Shown here piece by piece: positions 1-7,092 of a stretch of 13,342 bases of DNA. This stretch comes from Clostridiales bacterium UBA3705 (GTDB taxonomy: Bacteria; Bacillota_A; Clostridia; Oscillospirales; Oscillospiraceae). The number at the start of each line of letters is the position of its first letter. Positions within the stretch are counted from its first letter, which is position 1. The position numbers and the translations under genes are program-made. The stretch spans positions 1 to 13,342 of the forward strand of contig DFIE01000160.1 of assembly GCA_002372735.1 (NCBI GenBank), read 5' to 3'. The notes beneath the pieces were generated by a model. The model made no database searches, was not told where the DNA came from, and saw only the letters and a program-made list of their open reading frames with translations.

Positions 1-1179
1 CGCTGCGTGGACATGAACGACCGCCAGCTCCGCTTTTTGGTGGACGGCCTGGGGGGCAAGGCCAACGGCGTCCCCCGGGAGGACGGCTTTGATATCACCG
101 TGGCCTCCGAGATCATGGCGGTGCTCTGCCTGGCCGACGGGATCTCCGATCTCAAGGCCCGGCTGGGGCGGATCATCGTGGGCTATACCTACGCCGGCCG
201 GCCCGTCACCGCGGCGGATCTCAAGGCCCAGGGGGCCATGGCCGCCCTGCTGAAGGACGCCATCCGGCCCAACCTGGTCCAGACCCTGGAGGGCAACCCC
301 GCCCTGGTCCACGGCGGCCCCTTTGCCAACATTGCCCACGGCTGCAACTCTGTGGCGGCCACCAAGCTGGCCCTGTCCCTGGCGGACTACACCGTCACCG
401 AGGCAGGCTTCGGCGCCGACCTGGGGGCGGAGAAGTTTTTGGACATCAAGTGCCGCATGGCCGGGCTCCGGCCCGACGCGGTGGTCATTGTGGCCACGGT
501 GCGGGCACTGAAGTACAACGGCGGCGTGGCCAAGGCCGACCTGGGCGCCGAGAACCTGGAGGCCCTGGAGCGGGGCCTGCCCAACCTGCTGCGCCATGTG
601 GACAACGTCAAAAACGTCTTCGGCCTGCCCTGCGTGGTGGCAATCAACCGCTTCCCCAACGACACCCCGGCGGAGCTGGCTCTCATTGAGACCAGGTGCC
701 GGGACCTGGGGGTCCACGTGGCCCTGTCAGAGGTCTGGGCCCGGGGCGGCCAGGGGGGCGAGACCCTGGCCCGGGAGGTCCTGGACCTGTGCCAGCAGCC
801 TAACGACTTCCGCTTCTGCTATGAGTTGGACCAGCCCCTGCGGGAGAAGATCCGCACCATCGGCCACCGGATCTACCGGGCCAAGCACGTCAGCTTCCTG
901 CCCGCGGTGGAGAAGAAGCTGGCGGAGTTTGAAGCCCTGGGCTTTGGGTCCCTGCCTGTGTGCATGGCAAAGACCCAGTATTCCTTTACCGACGACCAGA
1001 CGGTCCTGGGCGCCCCGGAGGGCTTTACCGTCACCGTCCGGGACGTGAAAATCAGCGCCGGCGCCGGCTTTGTGGTGGCCCTCACCGGGTCTATTATGAC
1101 CATGCCCGGCCTGCCCAAGTCCCCCGCCGCCGAGCGCATCGACGTGGACGACACCGGCCGGATCACCGGCCTGTTCTGA
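1..1179 (+). CDS. fhs: Formate--tetrahydrofolate ligase, C-terminal part (5' end outside window)
   Basis: This enzyme joins formate to tetrahydrofolate at the cost of ATP, giving 10-formyl-THF for purine synthesis, or for acetogenic and glycine one-carbon pathways in the cytoplasm. The frame is open from base 1 (R-C-V-D-M-N-D-R), so the GTG at 7 is an internal valine and not the start. About 392 residues are present. The family is usually near 556 residues, so roughly 165 N-terminal residues, including the ATP-binding P-loop, lie upstream. Clear family signatures are RCxDMNDRxLR at the left edge, [20 protein letters not shown] (about bases 292-351) and the second FTHFS signature [12 protein letters not shown] (bases 490-525). 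The stop is TGA at 1177-1179. A FolD-family gene follows after 39 bases, consistent with a one-carbon operon. Identification is very secure. Confidence 0.97.
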   Translation, partial: RCVDMNDRQLRFLVDGLGGKANGVPREDGFDITVASEIMAVLCLADGISDLKARLGRIIVGYTYAGRPVTAADLKAQGAMAALLKDAIRPNLVQTLEGNPALVHGGPFANIAHGCNSVAATKLALSLADYTVTEAGFGADLGAEKFLDIKCRMAGLRPDAVVIVATVRALKYNGGVAKADLGAENLEALERGLPNLLRHVDNVKNVFGLPCVVAINRFPNDTPAELALIETRCRDLGVHVALSEVWARGGQGGETLAREVLDLCQQPNDFRFCYELDQPLREKIRTIGHRIYRAKHVSFLPAVEKKLAEFEALGFGSLPVCMAKTQYSFTDDQTVLGAPEGFTVTVRDVKISAGAGFVVALTGSIMTMPGLPKSPAAERIDVDDTGRITGLF

Positions 1180-1218
1180 ACACAGCCTTACATTCAAACA
1201 CAGAAGGGGGAGATTCCC

Positions 1219-2046
1219 ATGCCCACCGTGCTGGACGGCCGCACCGTGGCCCAGGCGCTCCAGGCGGAGCTCAAGGCCCGGGTGGAGGGCCTGTACCTGC
1301 AGTATATCTTCCCGGTGCTGGCCACCCTGCGGGTGGGGGAGGACCCCGGCGCCATCAGCTATGAGACGGGGCTGCTGCGGGCGGCCGAGGCCACAGGGGT
1401 CCGGGTGCGGCGGTATATCCTGCCCGAAACCGTCACCCCGCAGGAGGTGGCCGTGCTGATCGACCAGATCAACGCCGACCCCCTGCTCTCCGCCCTGCTG
1501 CTGCTGCGCCCTCTGCCCCGGGGCTTTGACGAGGACGCGCTGACCGCCCGCATTGCCCCGGCCAAGGACGTGGACTGCGCCAATCTCCACGACCTGCCCT
1601 GGTTTGTCCCCTGCACGGCGGAGGCCTGTATGCAGATCCTGCGGCACTACGGCATTGCCGTGGAGGGCCGCCACGCCGTGGTGCTGGGCAGATCCCGGGC
1701 GGCGGGGCTGCCGGCGGCCAAGCTGCTGCTGGAGGCCAACGCCACCGTCACCGTCTGCCACAGCCGGACCCCTGACCCTGCCGCCCTGGCCCGCCAGGCG
1801 GATTTGCTGATTGCCGCCGCCGGCCGCCGGGGCCTGGTGGATGAGACCTACATCAAGCCCGGCGCCGTGGTGCTGGACGTGGGTATCCACCGCCACCCCC
1901 AGACCGGCCGCCTGTGCGGCGACGTGGACGCCGCCCGGGCCCAAGCGGCCCTGGCCCTGACCCCCGTGCCCGGGGGCGTGGGGGCGGTGACCTCTACCAT
2001 TCTCATGCGCCATGTGATCGATGCCGCGGAAAGGAGCGCCAAATGA
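1219..2046 (+). CDS. FolD-family protein with substituted catalytic residues (methylene-THF dehydrogenase/cyclohydrolase-like)
   Basis: FolD converts 5,10-methylene-THF to 10-formyl-THF by an NADP-linked dehydrogenase step and a cyclohydrolase step. This 275-residue protein keeps the fold: VGEDP near residue 39, conserved Tyr48, KDVD (116-119), the cofactor-domain LGRS motif (156-159), the IKPGAVVLDVGI stretch and PVPGGVG (249-255). By hand alignment, the catalytic Lys of YVxxK (Lys54 in E. coli, Lys56 in human) is Leu52. The Gln of VQLPLP is Leu96, and PCTPxG has become PCTAEA. These residues sit in the folate site and serve mainly the cyclohydrolase step, so a normal bifunctional enzyme is doubtful. 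The frame is intact, with no sign of decay. The start has AGGGGGAG six bases upstream. It sits 39 bases after fhs and overlaps lspA by ATGA. The family call is firm; the activity is unknown, so I withhold the symbol folD. Confidence 0.9.
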   Translation: MPTVLDGRTVAQALQAELKARVEGLYLQYIFPVLATLRVGEDPGAISYETGLLRAAEATGVRVRRYILPETVTPQEVAVLIDQINADPLLSALLLLRPLPRGFDEDALTARIAPAKDVDCANLHDLPWFVPCTAEACMQILRHYGIAVEGRHAVVLGRSRAAGLPAAKLLLEANATVTVCHSRTPDPAALARQADLLIAAAGRRGLVDETYIKPGAVVLDVGIHRHPQTGRLCGDVDAARAQAALALTPVPGGVGAVTSTILMRHVIDAAERSAK

Positions 2047-2543
2047 AAAAAATCCCTCTTGGCCGCCGGATAGGGCTGCTGCTGTTTGCGGCCCTGGTGG
2101 TGGCAGCGGACCAGCTGACCAAGACCCTGGTGGTCCGTTCCATCCCCTTCGGCGGGCAGGTGGCGCTGCTGCCCGGGGTGGTACACCTGACCTATGTGCG
2201 CAACAGCGGGGCGGCCTTCTCCATGCTGGGCGGCGCCCGGTGGCTGTTTTTGGCCCTGCTGGCGGTGTTTTTGGTGGTGCTGGGCTGGATGGTGGCCACC
2301 GGCGTGCTGGAAAAGCCTGTGGAGCTCTGGTCCCTGGCGGCCATCGCCGGCGGGGCCGTGGGCAACGGCATTGACCGGCTGCGCACCGGCGAGGTGGTGG
2401 ATATGATCGAGGTGGAGTTTGTCCGCTTTGCCGTGTTCAACGTGGCGGATATGTTCATCACCTGCGGGGCCATTGTGCTGGCGGTGTACCTGCTGTTCTT
2501 TGACCGGAAAAAAGAGAGTGAGACCCATGGAACTGCAAGCTGA
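2043..2543 (+). CDS. lspA: Lipoprotein signal peptidase (signal peptidase II)
   Basis: This integral membrane aspartic protease removes the signal peptide of diacylglyceryl-modified prolipoproteins just before the lipobox Cys. The 166-residue product has four hydrophobic segments (about 10-25, 64-84, 97-110 and 135-153). Family motifs are AADQLTK (21-27), NSGAAFS (54-60), GNGIDR with catalytic Asp111, and NVADMF with catalytic Asp136. The length is normal for the family. The ATG at 2043 overlaps the previous stop (ATGA) and has AAGGAG six bases upstream, which fixes the start. Its 3' end overlaps the pseudouridine synthase gene by 17 bases. The order lspA then RluD-type synthase is shared with B. 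subtilis (lspA-ylyB). At least three lipoproteins in this window (the amylase, the galactanase and the binding protein) would be its substrates. Confidence 0.97.
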   Translation: MKKIPLGRRIGLLLFAALVVAADQLTKTLVVRSIPFGGQVALLPGVVHLTYVRNSGAAFSMLGGARWLFLALLAVFLVVLGWMVATGVLEKPVELWSLAAIAGGAVGNGIDRLRTGEVVDMIEVEFVRFAVFNVADMFITCGAIVLAVYLLFFDRKKESETHGTAS

Positions 2544-3426
2544 AGTCTCCGGCCTCCGGCTGGACGTGTTTCTGGCCCAGCAGGTGGAGGGTCTGTCCCG
2601 CTCCGCGGCCCAAAAGCTGCTGGAGACCGGGGCCCTGACCCTGGGGGGCAAGCCCCTGCGCAAGCAGGACAAGACCACCGCCGGGGCGGTGTACAGTCTC
2701 ACCCTGCCCCAGCCCAAGGAGGTTGCCATCCAGCCCCGGGACCTGCCCCTGGACGTGGTGTGGGAGGACGCGGACGTGCTGGTGCTGAACAAGCCCAAGG
2801 GGCTTGTGGTGCACCCGGCCCCCGGCCACTGGGACGACACCCTGGTCAACGCCCTGATGTATCACTGCCGTGACAGCCTGTCCGGCATCAACGGGGAGCT
2901 GCGGCCGGGCATTGTCCACCGCATTGACAAGGACACCTCCGGCCTGCTGATTGTGGCCAAAAACGACTTTGCCCACCAGGCCCTGGCGGAACAGCTCCAG
3001 GACCACTCCCTCTACCGCTGTTATGAGGCGGTGGTCTGCGGCGGCATCCGGGAGGACGCCGGCACCATTGACGCCCCCATTGACCGCCACCCGGTGGACC
3101 GCAAGCGCATGGCGGTGGTCCCCGGCGGCCGCCCCGCAGTGACCCATTTTGAGGTGCTGGCCCGCTACCGTGGCTACACCCACGTCCGCTGCCGGCTGGA
3201 GACCGGCCGCACCCACCAGATCCGGGTGCATATGGCCTGGCGCAGCCACCCCATCCTGGGGGACACGGTCTACGGCCACCCCAAGCCGGAGCTGGGCCAG
3301 AGCACCCAGGTGCTCCACGCCCGGACCCTGACCTTCCGCCATCCCCGCACCGGGGAGGCCGTCACCGTCACCTCCCCCCTGCCCGAGTATTTCACCCAGC
3401 TGCTGGCCAGGCTGGAAAAGCTGTAG
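2527..3426 (+). CDS. RluA/RluD-family 23S rRNA pseudouridine synthase (YlyB-like)
   Basis: The product isomerises specific uridines in large-subunit rRNA to pseudouridine; E. coli RluD acts on helix 69. It has 299 residues. An N-terminal S4 RNA-binding domain (about 9-60, including RLDVFLAQ and SRSAAQKLLETGALTLGGK) is followed by the catalytic domain. Motifs are LNKPKGLVVHPAPGH (88-101), the active-site HRIDKDTSGLL with catalytic Asp134, and the C-terminal TGRTHQIRVHMAWRSHPILG region (226-245). The ATG at 2527 gives the standard N-terminus. Upstream there is only a weak purine stretch (gagagtgag), and the gene starts 17 bases inside lspA, so translational coupling is likely. The exact target uridine cannot be read from sequence: RluD, RluC and RluA share these motifs, although the S4 domain argues against RluA. 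Confidence 0.95.
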   Translation: MELQAEVSGLRLDVFLAQQVEGLSRSAAQKLLETGALTLGGKPLRKQDKTTAGAVYSLTLPQPKEVAIQPRDLPLDVVWEDADVLVLNKPKGLVVHPAPGHWDDTLVNALMYHCRDSLSGINGELRPGIVHRIDKDTSGLLIVAKNDFAHQALAEQLQDHSLYRCYEAVVCGGIREDAGTIDAPIDRHPVDRKRMAVVPGGRPAVTHFEVLARYRGYTHVRCRLETGRTHQIRVHMAWRSHPILGDTVYGHPKPELGQSTQVLHARTLTFRHPRTGEAVTVTSPLPEYFTQLLARLEKL

Positions 3427-3492
3427 CCGCTCCCCCTGCCCATCGATCTGTCAACGTACCCGCCATTCTGACCTGAGATGGAGGATCTGTCT

Positions 3493-4152
3493 ATGCTGGA
3501 ACGTGCACTGAGTTTACTGATCGGATACGCCTTTGGCTGTTTTCTCACCGCCGAGCTGGTAGCCCGGCACTACGCGGGCAAGCCTGCCGCCCAGCTGGGG
3601 GAGACCGGCAACCCCGGCATGGCCAACATCATGGCCTCGCTGGGCTTCAAGCCCGGCATCCTCACCCTGGCGGGGGATCTGGCCAAGTGCCTGCTCGCCT
3701 CGCTGGCAGCCTGGCTGCTGTTTCGCCAAACGGGGTGGATCGTCACCCTGTACGCGGGCCTGGGCTGCACCCTGGGCCACGATTTCCCCTTCTGGCGCCG
3801 GTTCCGCGGGGGCAAGGGGGTGGCCACGTCGTCTCTGGCCATTGTGATCTACACCTTCTGGTGGGGGCTTGCGGCCAACATTGTGGGCATGCTCTTCACC
3901 TTTGCCACCCAGTATCTGTGCCTGGCCGGGCCTATGATCCCCCTGTTTTACACGGGCTTCATGCTCTGGCAGGGGCAGAAGGAGGCGGCGATCCTCTCCG
4001 CCGTGATGACGGTGCTGGCCTTTTTCTGCCACGGGTCCTCCATCCTGGGCATCCGCAGCGGCAAAACCAGCAAGACCAACGTCCTGGGGGCCATTGCCCG
4101 CAAGCTGAAAAAGAAGCCCCCGGAGAAGCCGGAGGAGAAAGAGGAACAATAA
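3493..4152 (+). CDS. PlsY-family glycerol-3-phosphate acyltransferase-like membrane protein, divergent
   Basis: PlsY transfers an acyl group from acyl-phosphate to glycerol-3-phosphate in the membrane, the first step of phosphatidate synthesis. This 219-residue protein has about five hydrophobic segments (about 6-22, 54-78, 82-97, 111-136 and 143-178). It has motifs in PlsY order: GETGNPGMAN (36-45, usually GSGNxGxxN), GDLAK (61-65), and GHDFPFWRRFRGGKGVATS (95-113), the best-conserved piece. The third family motif, usually around N-I-x-R-L-x-x-G-x-E, is unlike canonical in HGSSILGIRSGKTSKTN (180-196). The tail is highly charged (Lys/Pro/Glu). I chose the ATG at 3493 over the in-frame ATG at 3478 because GGAGGA at 3480-3485 lies seven bases before it. 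It may be a paralog with altered substrate rather than the main PlsY, so no symbol is given. Confidence 0.85.
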   Translation: MLERALSLLIGYAFGCFLTAELVARHYAGKPAAQLGETGNPGMANIMASLGFKPGILTLAGDLAKCLLASLAAWLLFRQTGWIVTLYAGLGCTLGHDFPFWRRFRGGKGVATSSLAIVIYTFWWGLAANIVGMLFTFATQYLCLAGPMIPLFYTGFMLWQGQKEAAILSAVMTVLAFFCHGSSILGIRSGKTSKTNVLGAIARKLKKKPPEKPEEKEEQ

Positions 4153-4156
4153 AATC

Positions 4157-4190
4157 GACCCGCTCGCCGAAACCGGCGGGCGGGTCATTT
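4157..4190. terminator. Bidirectional intrinsic terminator between convergent genes
   Basis: A 13-base-pair stem (4157-4169 with 4174-4186, one G-U pair) encloses the loop AAAC. On the + strand it is followed by ATTTTTATA, closing the run that ends with the PlsY-like gene. On the - strand it is followed by GATTTTATT, closing the metG operon, whose last gene ends at 4191. The placement between convergent stops fits a shared terminator. Confidence 0.9.
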
Positions 4191-4973
4191 TTATAGCTTG
4201 AATTCCGGGAACCGTACGCCCCGGAGCTTCAGGATCATCCGCAGGGGATAGTAGCGGTTGAGATAGTAGGTTTCAAACCACTCCCAGGTGGCGTCGGGGG
4301 CCTGGCGCAGCTCCTCGGCCTGGGAGCGGGTAATCTCATAGGTGGTCCGGTCGCCGGAGAGCAGAGCGGCCACCTGCTCCAGCTGACCCTCGCCGGCCAG
4401 TCTGGTGAGCAGGGCGTCCACCATGGTCACGCAGGCCCGCTCCTCCGCCTGGGCGTAGAGCTCCTTGGTGGCAAACCAGTACAAAAAGTCGTGGAGCTTC
4501 AGCTCCCGCCGCACCGTCACCTGGGACAGGCGGAAGAAGGCCAGCTCGTCCTCGGTTTTCAGCACCTCGATCAGATACTGCAGCAGGGCGTCCTCCAGGC
4601 TCAGACAGTCCAGCATGGCCTCGTAGGCGTTCTGCCTGGGGGCGTCCTCCCCGGATTCCTTCTCGGGCGCCTTCTCGGCCTGCTGCCCGGGGGCATCCTG
4701 GGGGGCTTCCTGCCCGGCCTTGGCCAGCAGGGCCTGCATGGCCTGGGCCAGGGCCTGGGGGTCATAGCTGTCATACACCGCCTGGGGGATCCGGGTGCCC
4801 TCGGCAGCGGCGCAGCGGCGGACAAACTCCGGCAGGCCCATGGCGGCAATCTGCTGCTGCAGGGCCATGGCCCGGGCGGTCTCGTCCCCCTGGCCGGGGG
4901 TCAGACCCGGCACCTGCAGGCTGCCCTCGCACAGGGCGGTGAGATAGCGCAGATAGTATTCAAACAGCTCCAT
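4191..4973 (-). CDS. Unrecognised protein co-transcribed with metG
   Basis: I do not recognise this 260-residue protein. It reads as a soluble, mostly alpha-helical protein with no signal peptide and no membrane segment. The N-terminal part (1-85) is Ala/Gln/Leu-rich. A low-complexity linker rich in Pro, Glu, Ala and Gln lies at about 86-115. The C-terminal part (116-260) is acidic, helical and aromatic, with a Tyr/Trp-rich end (WEWFETYYLNRYYPLR, 230-245). No catalytic motif is visible. Its start lies three bases after the metG stop with no clear Shine-Dalgarno, so translation is probably coupled to metG. It ends one base after the shared terminator region. Codon use matches the neighbours, so it is very likely real. 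Function unknown. Confidence 0.8.
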   Translation of the reverse strand: MELFEYYLRYLTALCEGSLQVPGLTPGQGDETARAMALQQQIAAMGLPEFVRRCAAAEGTRIPQAVYDSYDPQALAQAMQALLAKAGQEAPQDAPGQQAEKAPEKESGEDAPRQNAYEAMLDCLSLEDALLQYLIEVLKTEDELAFFRLSQVTVRRELKLHDFLYWFATKELYAQAEERACVTMVDALLTRLAGEGQLEQVAALLSGDRTTYEITRSQAEELRQAPDATWEWFETYYLNRYYPLRMILKLRGVRFPEFKL

Positions 4974-4976
4974 GGC

Positions 4977-6935
4977 TTACACCAGCCGGCTGCCGGCCTT
5001 GATCTCGTCGTTCAGCATCACCAGCTTCAGGGTGTCGCCCCGCTCGGCGGACAGCAGCATTCCGCAGCTGAGCTGGCCCATCATCTTCCGGGGGGCCAGG
5101 TTGGTCACAGCCACCAGGGTCTTGCCCAAAAGCTCCTCGGGCTGGTAGAACTTTGCAATGCCGGACAGGATCTGCCGGGGGGTGCCGGTGCCGTCGTCCA
5201 GCTGGAACTTCAGCAGCTTTTCGGACTTTTTGACCTTTTCGCAGGCCAGCACCTTCACCACCGTCAGCTCCACCTGCTGGAACACGTCAAAGGAGATCTC
5301 GGGCAGGGGCTCGGGCAGGGGGTCCTCCTGGGGCTGGGCGGGGGCGGCCTGGGCGGCCATCAGCTGGTCCAGGGCCTCCAGCTCCTTGGCGGCGTCGATC
5401 CGGGGGAAGAGGGGAGCGCCGCCCTCCACCCTGGCGTCTCTGGGCAGGGTGCCGAAGAAGGCCATAGACTCCCAGCTGTCGTCGTCAGAGCCGATACGGC
5501 GGGAGATCTGGGCGGCGGTGTCGGGCATAAAGGGCTGCAGCAGGCCGGCGCAGATCCGCACGGTCTCCAGCAGGTTGTACATCACCCGGGCCAGCCGGGC
5601 CTTTTTGGACTCGTCCTTGGCCAGCTTCCAGGGCTCGTTTTCGTCGATATACTTGTTGGCCCGGCCGATGACCTTAAAGATTTCCGCCAGGGCGTTCTGG
5701 AAGGCGAACTTCTCCATCTGCTCGGTGTACACATGGACCAGGTCGCAGGCCAGAGTGATCAGCTCGTCGTCCTTCTGGGCGTCCTCCTCCTGCTCCAGGG
5801 GCAGCTGGCCGCCGAAGTACTTCTGCACCATGGCCACGGTGCGGCTGACCAGGTTGCCCAGGTCGTTGGCCAGGTCCACGTTGATGCAGGAGATCAGGCT
5901 CTCGTTGGTAAAGTTGCCGTCAGAGCCGAAGGGGAAGGTCCGCAGCATAAAGAACCGCAGGGCGTCCACGCCGTAGCGCTCGGCCAGCAGATAGGGGTCC
6001 ACCACGTTGCCCTTGGACTTGGACATCTTGTCGCCGTTAAAGTTCAGCCACCCGTGGCCGAAGATCTTCTTGGGCAGGGGCAGGTCCATACTCATCAAAA
6101 AGGCGGGCCAGATGATGGAGTGGAAGCGGACGATCTCCTTGCCGATGAAGTGGACGTCCGCGGGCCAGTACCGGTCCAGGTCGTGGTACTTGTCGTTCAT
6201 AAAGCCCAGGGCGGTCATGTAGTTGAACAGGGCGTCCACCCACACGTAAACCACGTGGCCGGGGTCAAAGTCCACAGGCACGCCCCAGGTAAAGGAGGTG
6301 CGGGACACGCACAGATCCTCCAGGCCGGGCTTGATGAAGTTATTGATCATCTCGTTGACCCGGCTGGCGGGCTCCAAAAAGCCGGGGGTCTCCAGCAGGG
6401 CCTGGATGCGGTCGGCGTATTTGCTCAGCTTAAAGAAGTAGGCCTCCTCCCGGGCGGGCTGGACCTCCCGGCCGCAGTCGGGGCACTTGCCGTCCACCAG
6501 CTGGCTCTCGGTCCAGAAGGACTCGCAGGGGGTGCAGTACAGCCCCTCGTAATAGCCCTTGTAGATATCGCCCTTGTCGTACATGGCCCGAAAGATCTTC
6601 TGGATGGCGGATACGTGGTAGTCGTCGGTGGTGCGGATGAACCGGTCGTAGGAGATGTTCATCAGCTTCCACAGATCCTTCACGCCCTTGGGCCCCTCCA
6701 CAATGTTGTCCACAAACTGCTGGGGGGTGACGCCGGCCTCTTTGGCCTTGGTCTCGATCTTCTGGCCGTGCTCGTCGGTGCCGGTGAGGAAGATCACGTC
6801 CGCCCCCTGCAGGCGCTTGTACCGGGCCATCACGTCCGTGGCCACGGTGCAGTAGGCATGGCCGATATGCAGCCGGCTGGACGGATAGTAGATGGGGGTG
6901 GTGATATAGAATTTTTCCTTGCAGCGGTCACACAT
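4977..6935 (-). CDS. metG: Methionyl-tRNA synthetase
   Basis: This enzyme charges tRNA-Met with methionine. The 652-residue product shows the class I signatures HIGH (23-26) and KMSKS (303-307). A CxxC...CxxC zinc knuckle in the connective peptide (Cys134, 137, 151, 154) is followed by the helical anticodon-binding domain (ENEPWKL near 436). The C-terminal EMAP-II/Trbp111-like tRNA-binding domain starts near residue 546, after an Ala/Pro/Glu linker. Domain order and length match the long MetRS of Firmicutes. I chose the ATG ending at 6935 because a perfect AGGAGG (6944-6949) lies eight bases upstream; the in-frame ATGs at 6959 and 6971 would sit at or upstream of that site and lie next to the promoter. 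The leader is only about 30 bases, so there is no room for a T-box or S-box. Identification is very secure. Confidence 0.98.
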   Translation of the reverse strand: MCDRCKEKFYITTPIYYPSSRLHIGHAYCTVATDVMARYKRLQGADVIFLTGTDEHGQKIETKAKEAGVTPQQFVDNIVEGPKGVKDLWKLMNISYDRFIRTTDDYHVSAIQKIFRAMYDKGDIYKGYYEGLYCTPCESFWTESQLVDGKCPDCGREVQPAREEAYFFKLSKYADRIQALLETPGFLEPASRVNEMINNFIKPGLEDLCVSRTSFTWGVPVDFDPGHVVYVWVDALFNYMTALGFMNDKYHDLDRYWPADVHFIGKEIVRFHSIIWPAFLMSMDLPLPKKIFGHGWLNFNGDKMSKSKGNVVDPYLLAERYGVDALRFFMLRTFPFGSDGNFTNESLISCINVDLANDLGNLVSRTVAMVQKYFGGQLPLEQEEDAQKDDELITLACDLVHVYTEQMEKFAFQNALAEIFKVIGRANKYIDENEPWKLAKDESKKARLARVMYNLLETVRICAGLLQPFMPDTAAQISRRIGSDDDSWESMAFFGTLPRDARVEGGAPLFPRIDAAKELEALDQLMAAQAAPAQPQEDPLPEPLPEISFDVFQQVELTVVKVLACEKVKKSEKLLKFQLDDGTGTPRQILSGIAKFYQPEELLGKTLVAVTNLAPRKMMGQLSCGMLLSAERGDTLKLVMLNDEIKAGSRLV

Positions 6936-6973
6936 GATTGGTTCCTCCTGTGTTTTCATAAAATGCAGCATAT

Positions 6974-7002
6974 ATTATAGAGGATATTCCCGGAAATAGC
7001 AA
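6974..7002 (-). promoter_or_regulatory. Sigma-A promoter of metG
   Basis: On the - strand there is TTGCTA (-35, 6997-7002), a 17-base spacer and a perfect TATAAT (-10, 6974-6979). Transcription would start near 6967, about 30 bases before the metG ATG. It lies just after the amylase terminator, so metG is expressed independently of the amylase. Confidence 0.85.
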
Positions 7003-7037
7003 CAGTTTTTTCCGTCCCTGCCGGATTTCTCCCCGGC

Positions 7038-7076
7038 AAAAAAACCGCCGGGCACAGCGGCGGCTGTGTCCGGCGG
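7038..7076 (-). terminator. Intrinsic terminator of the alpha-amylase gene
   Basis: On the - strand, a GC-rich stem of 13 positions with one A-C mismatch (7064-7076 with 7045-7057, six-base loop) is followed by seven T residues (7038-7044). It begins 17 bases after the amylase stop codon. Confidence 0.92.
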
Positions 7077-7092
7077 CGGGGCTTCGGGGGCT

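Noticed and set aside
727..2013. 428-codon open frame on the - strand across fhs and the FolD-like gene
   Set aside because: Spans two clear + strand genes, with a Gly/His/Gln-rich product and no ribosome binding site or family motif.
6936..6970. T-box or SAM riboswitch ahead of metG
   Set aside because: The predicted leader is about 30 bases, too short for either.
6936..6971. Upstream in-frame ATGs for metG (6959 and 6971)
   Set aside because: Both precede the perfect AGGAGG at 6944-6949, and 6971 is at the edge of the -10 box; the ATG at 6935 is spaced correctly.
4491..6980. 829-codon open frame on the + strand opposite metG and the following gene
   Set aside because: Its product is a Gly/Gln/His/Leu-rich pattern typical of the antisense of GC-rich genes; the opposite strand carries unmistakable MetRS motifs.
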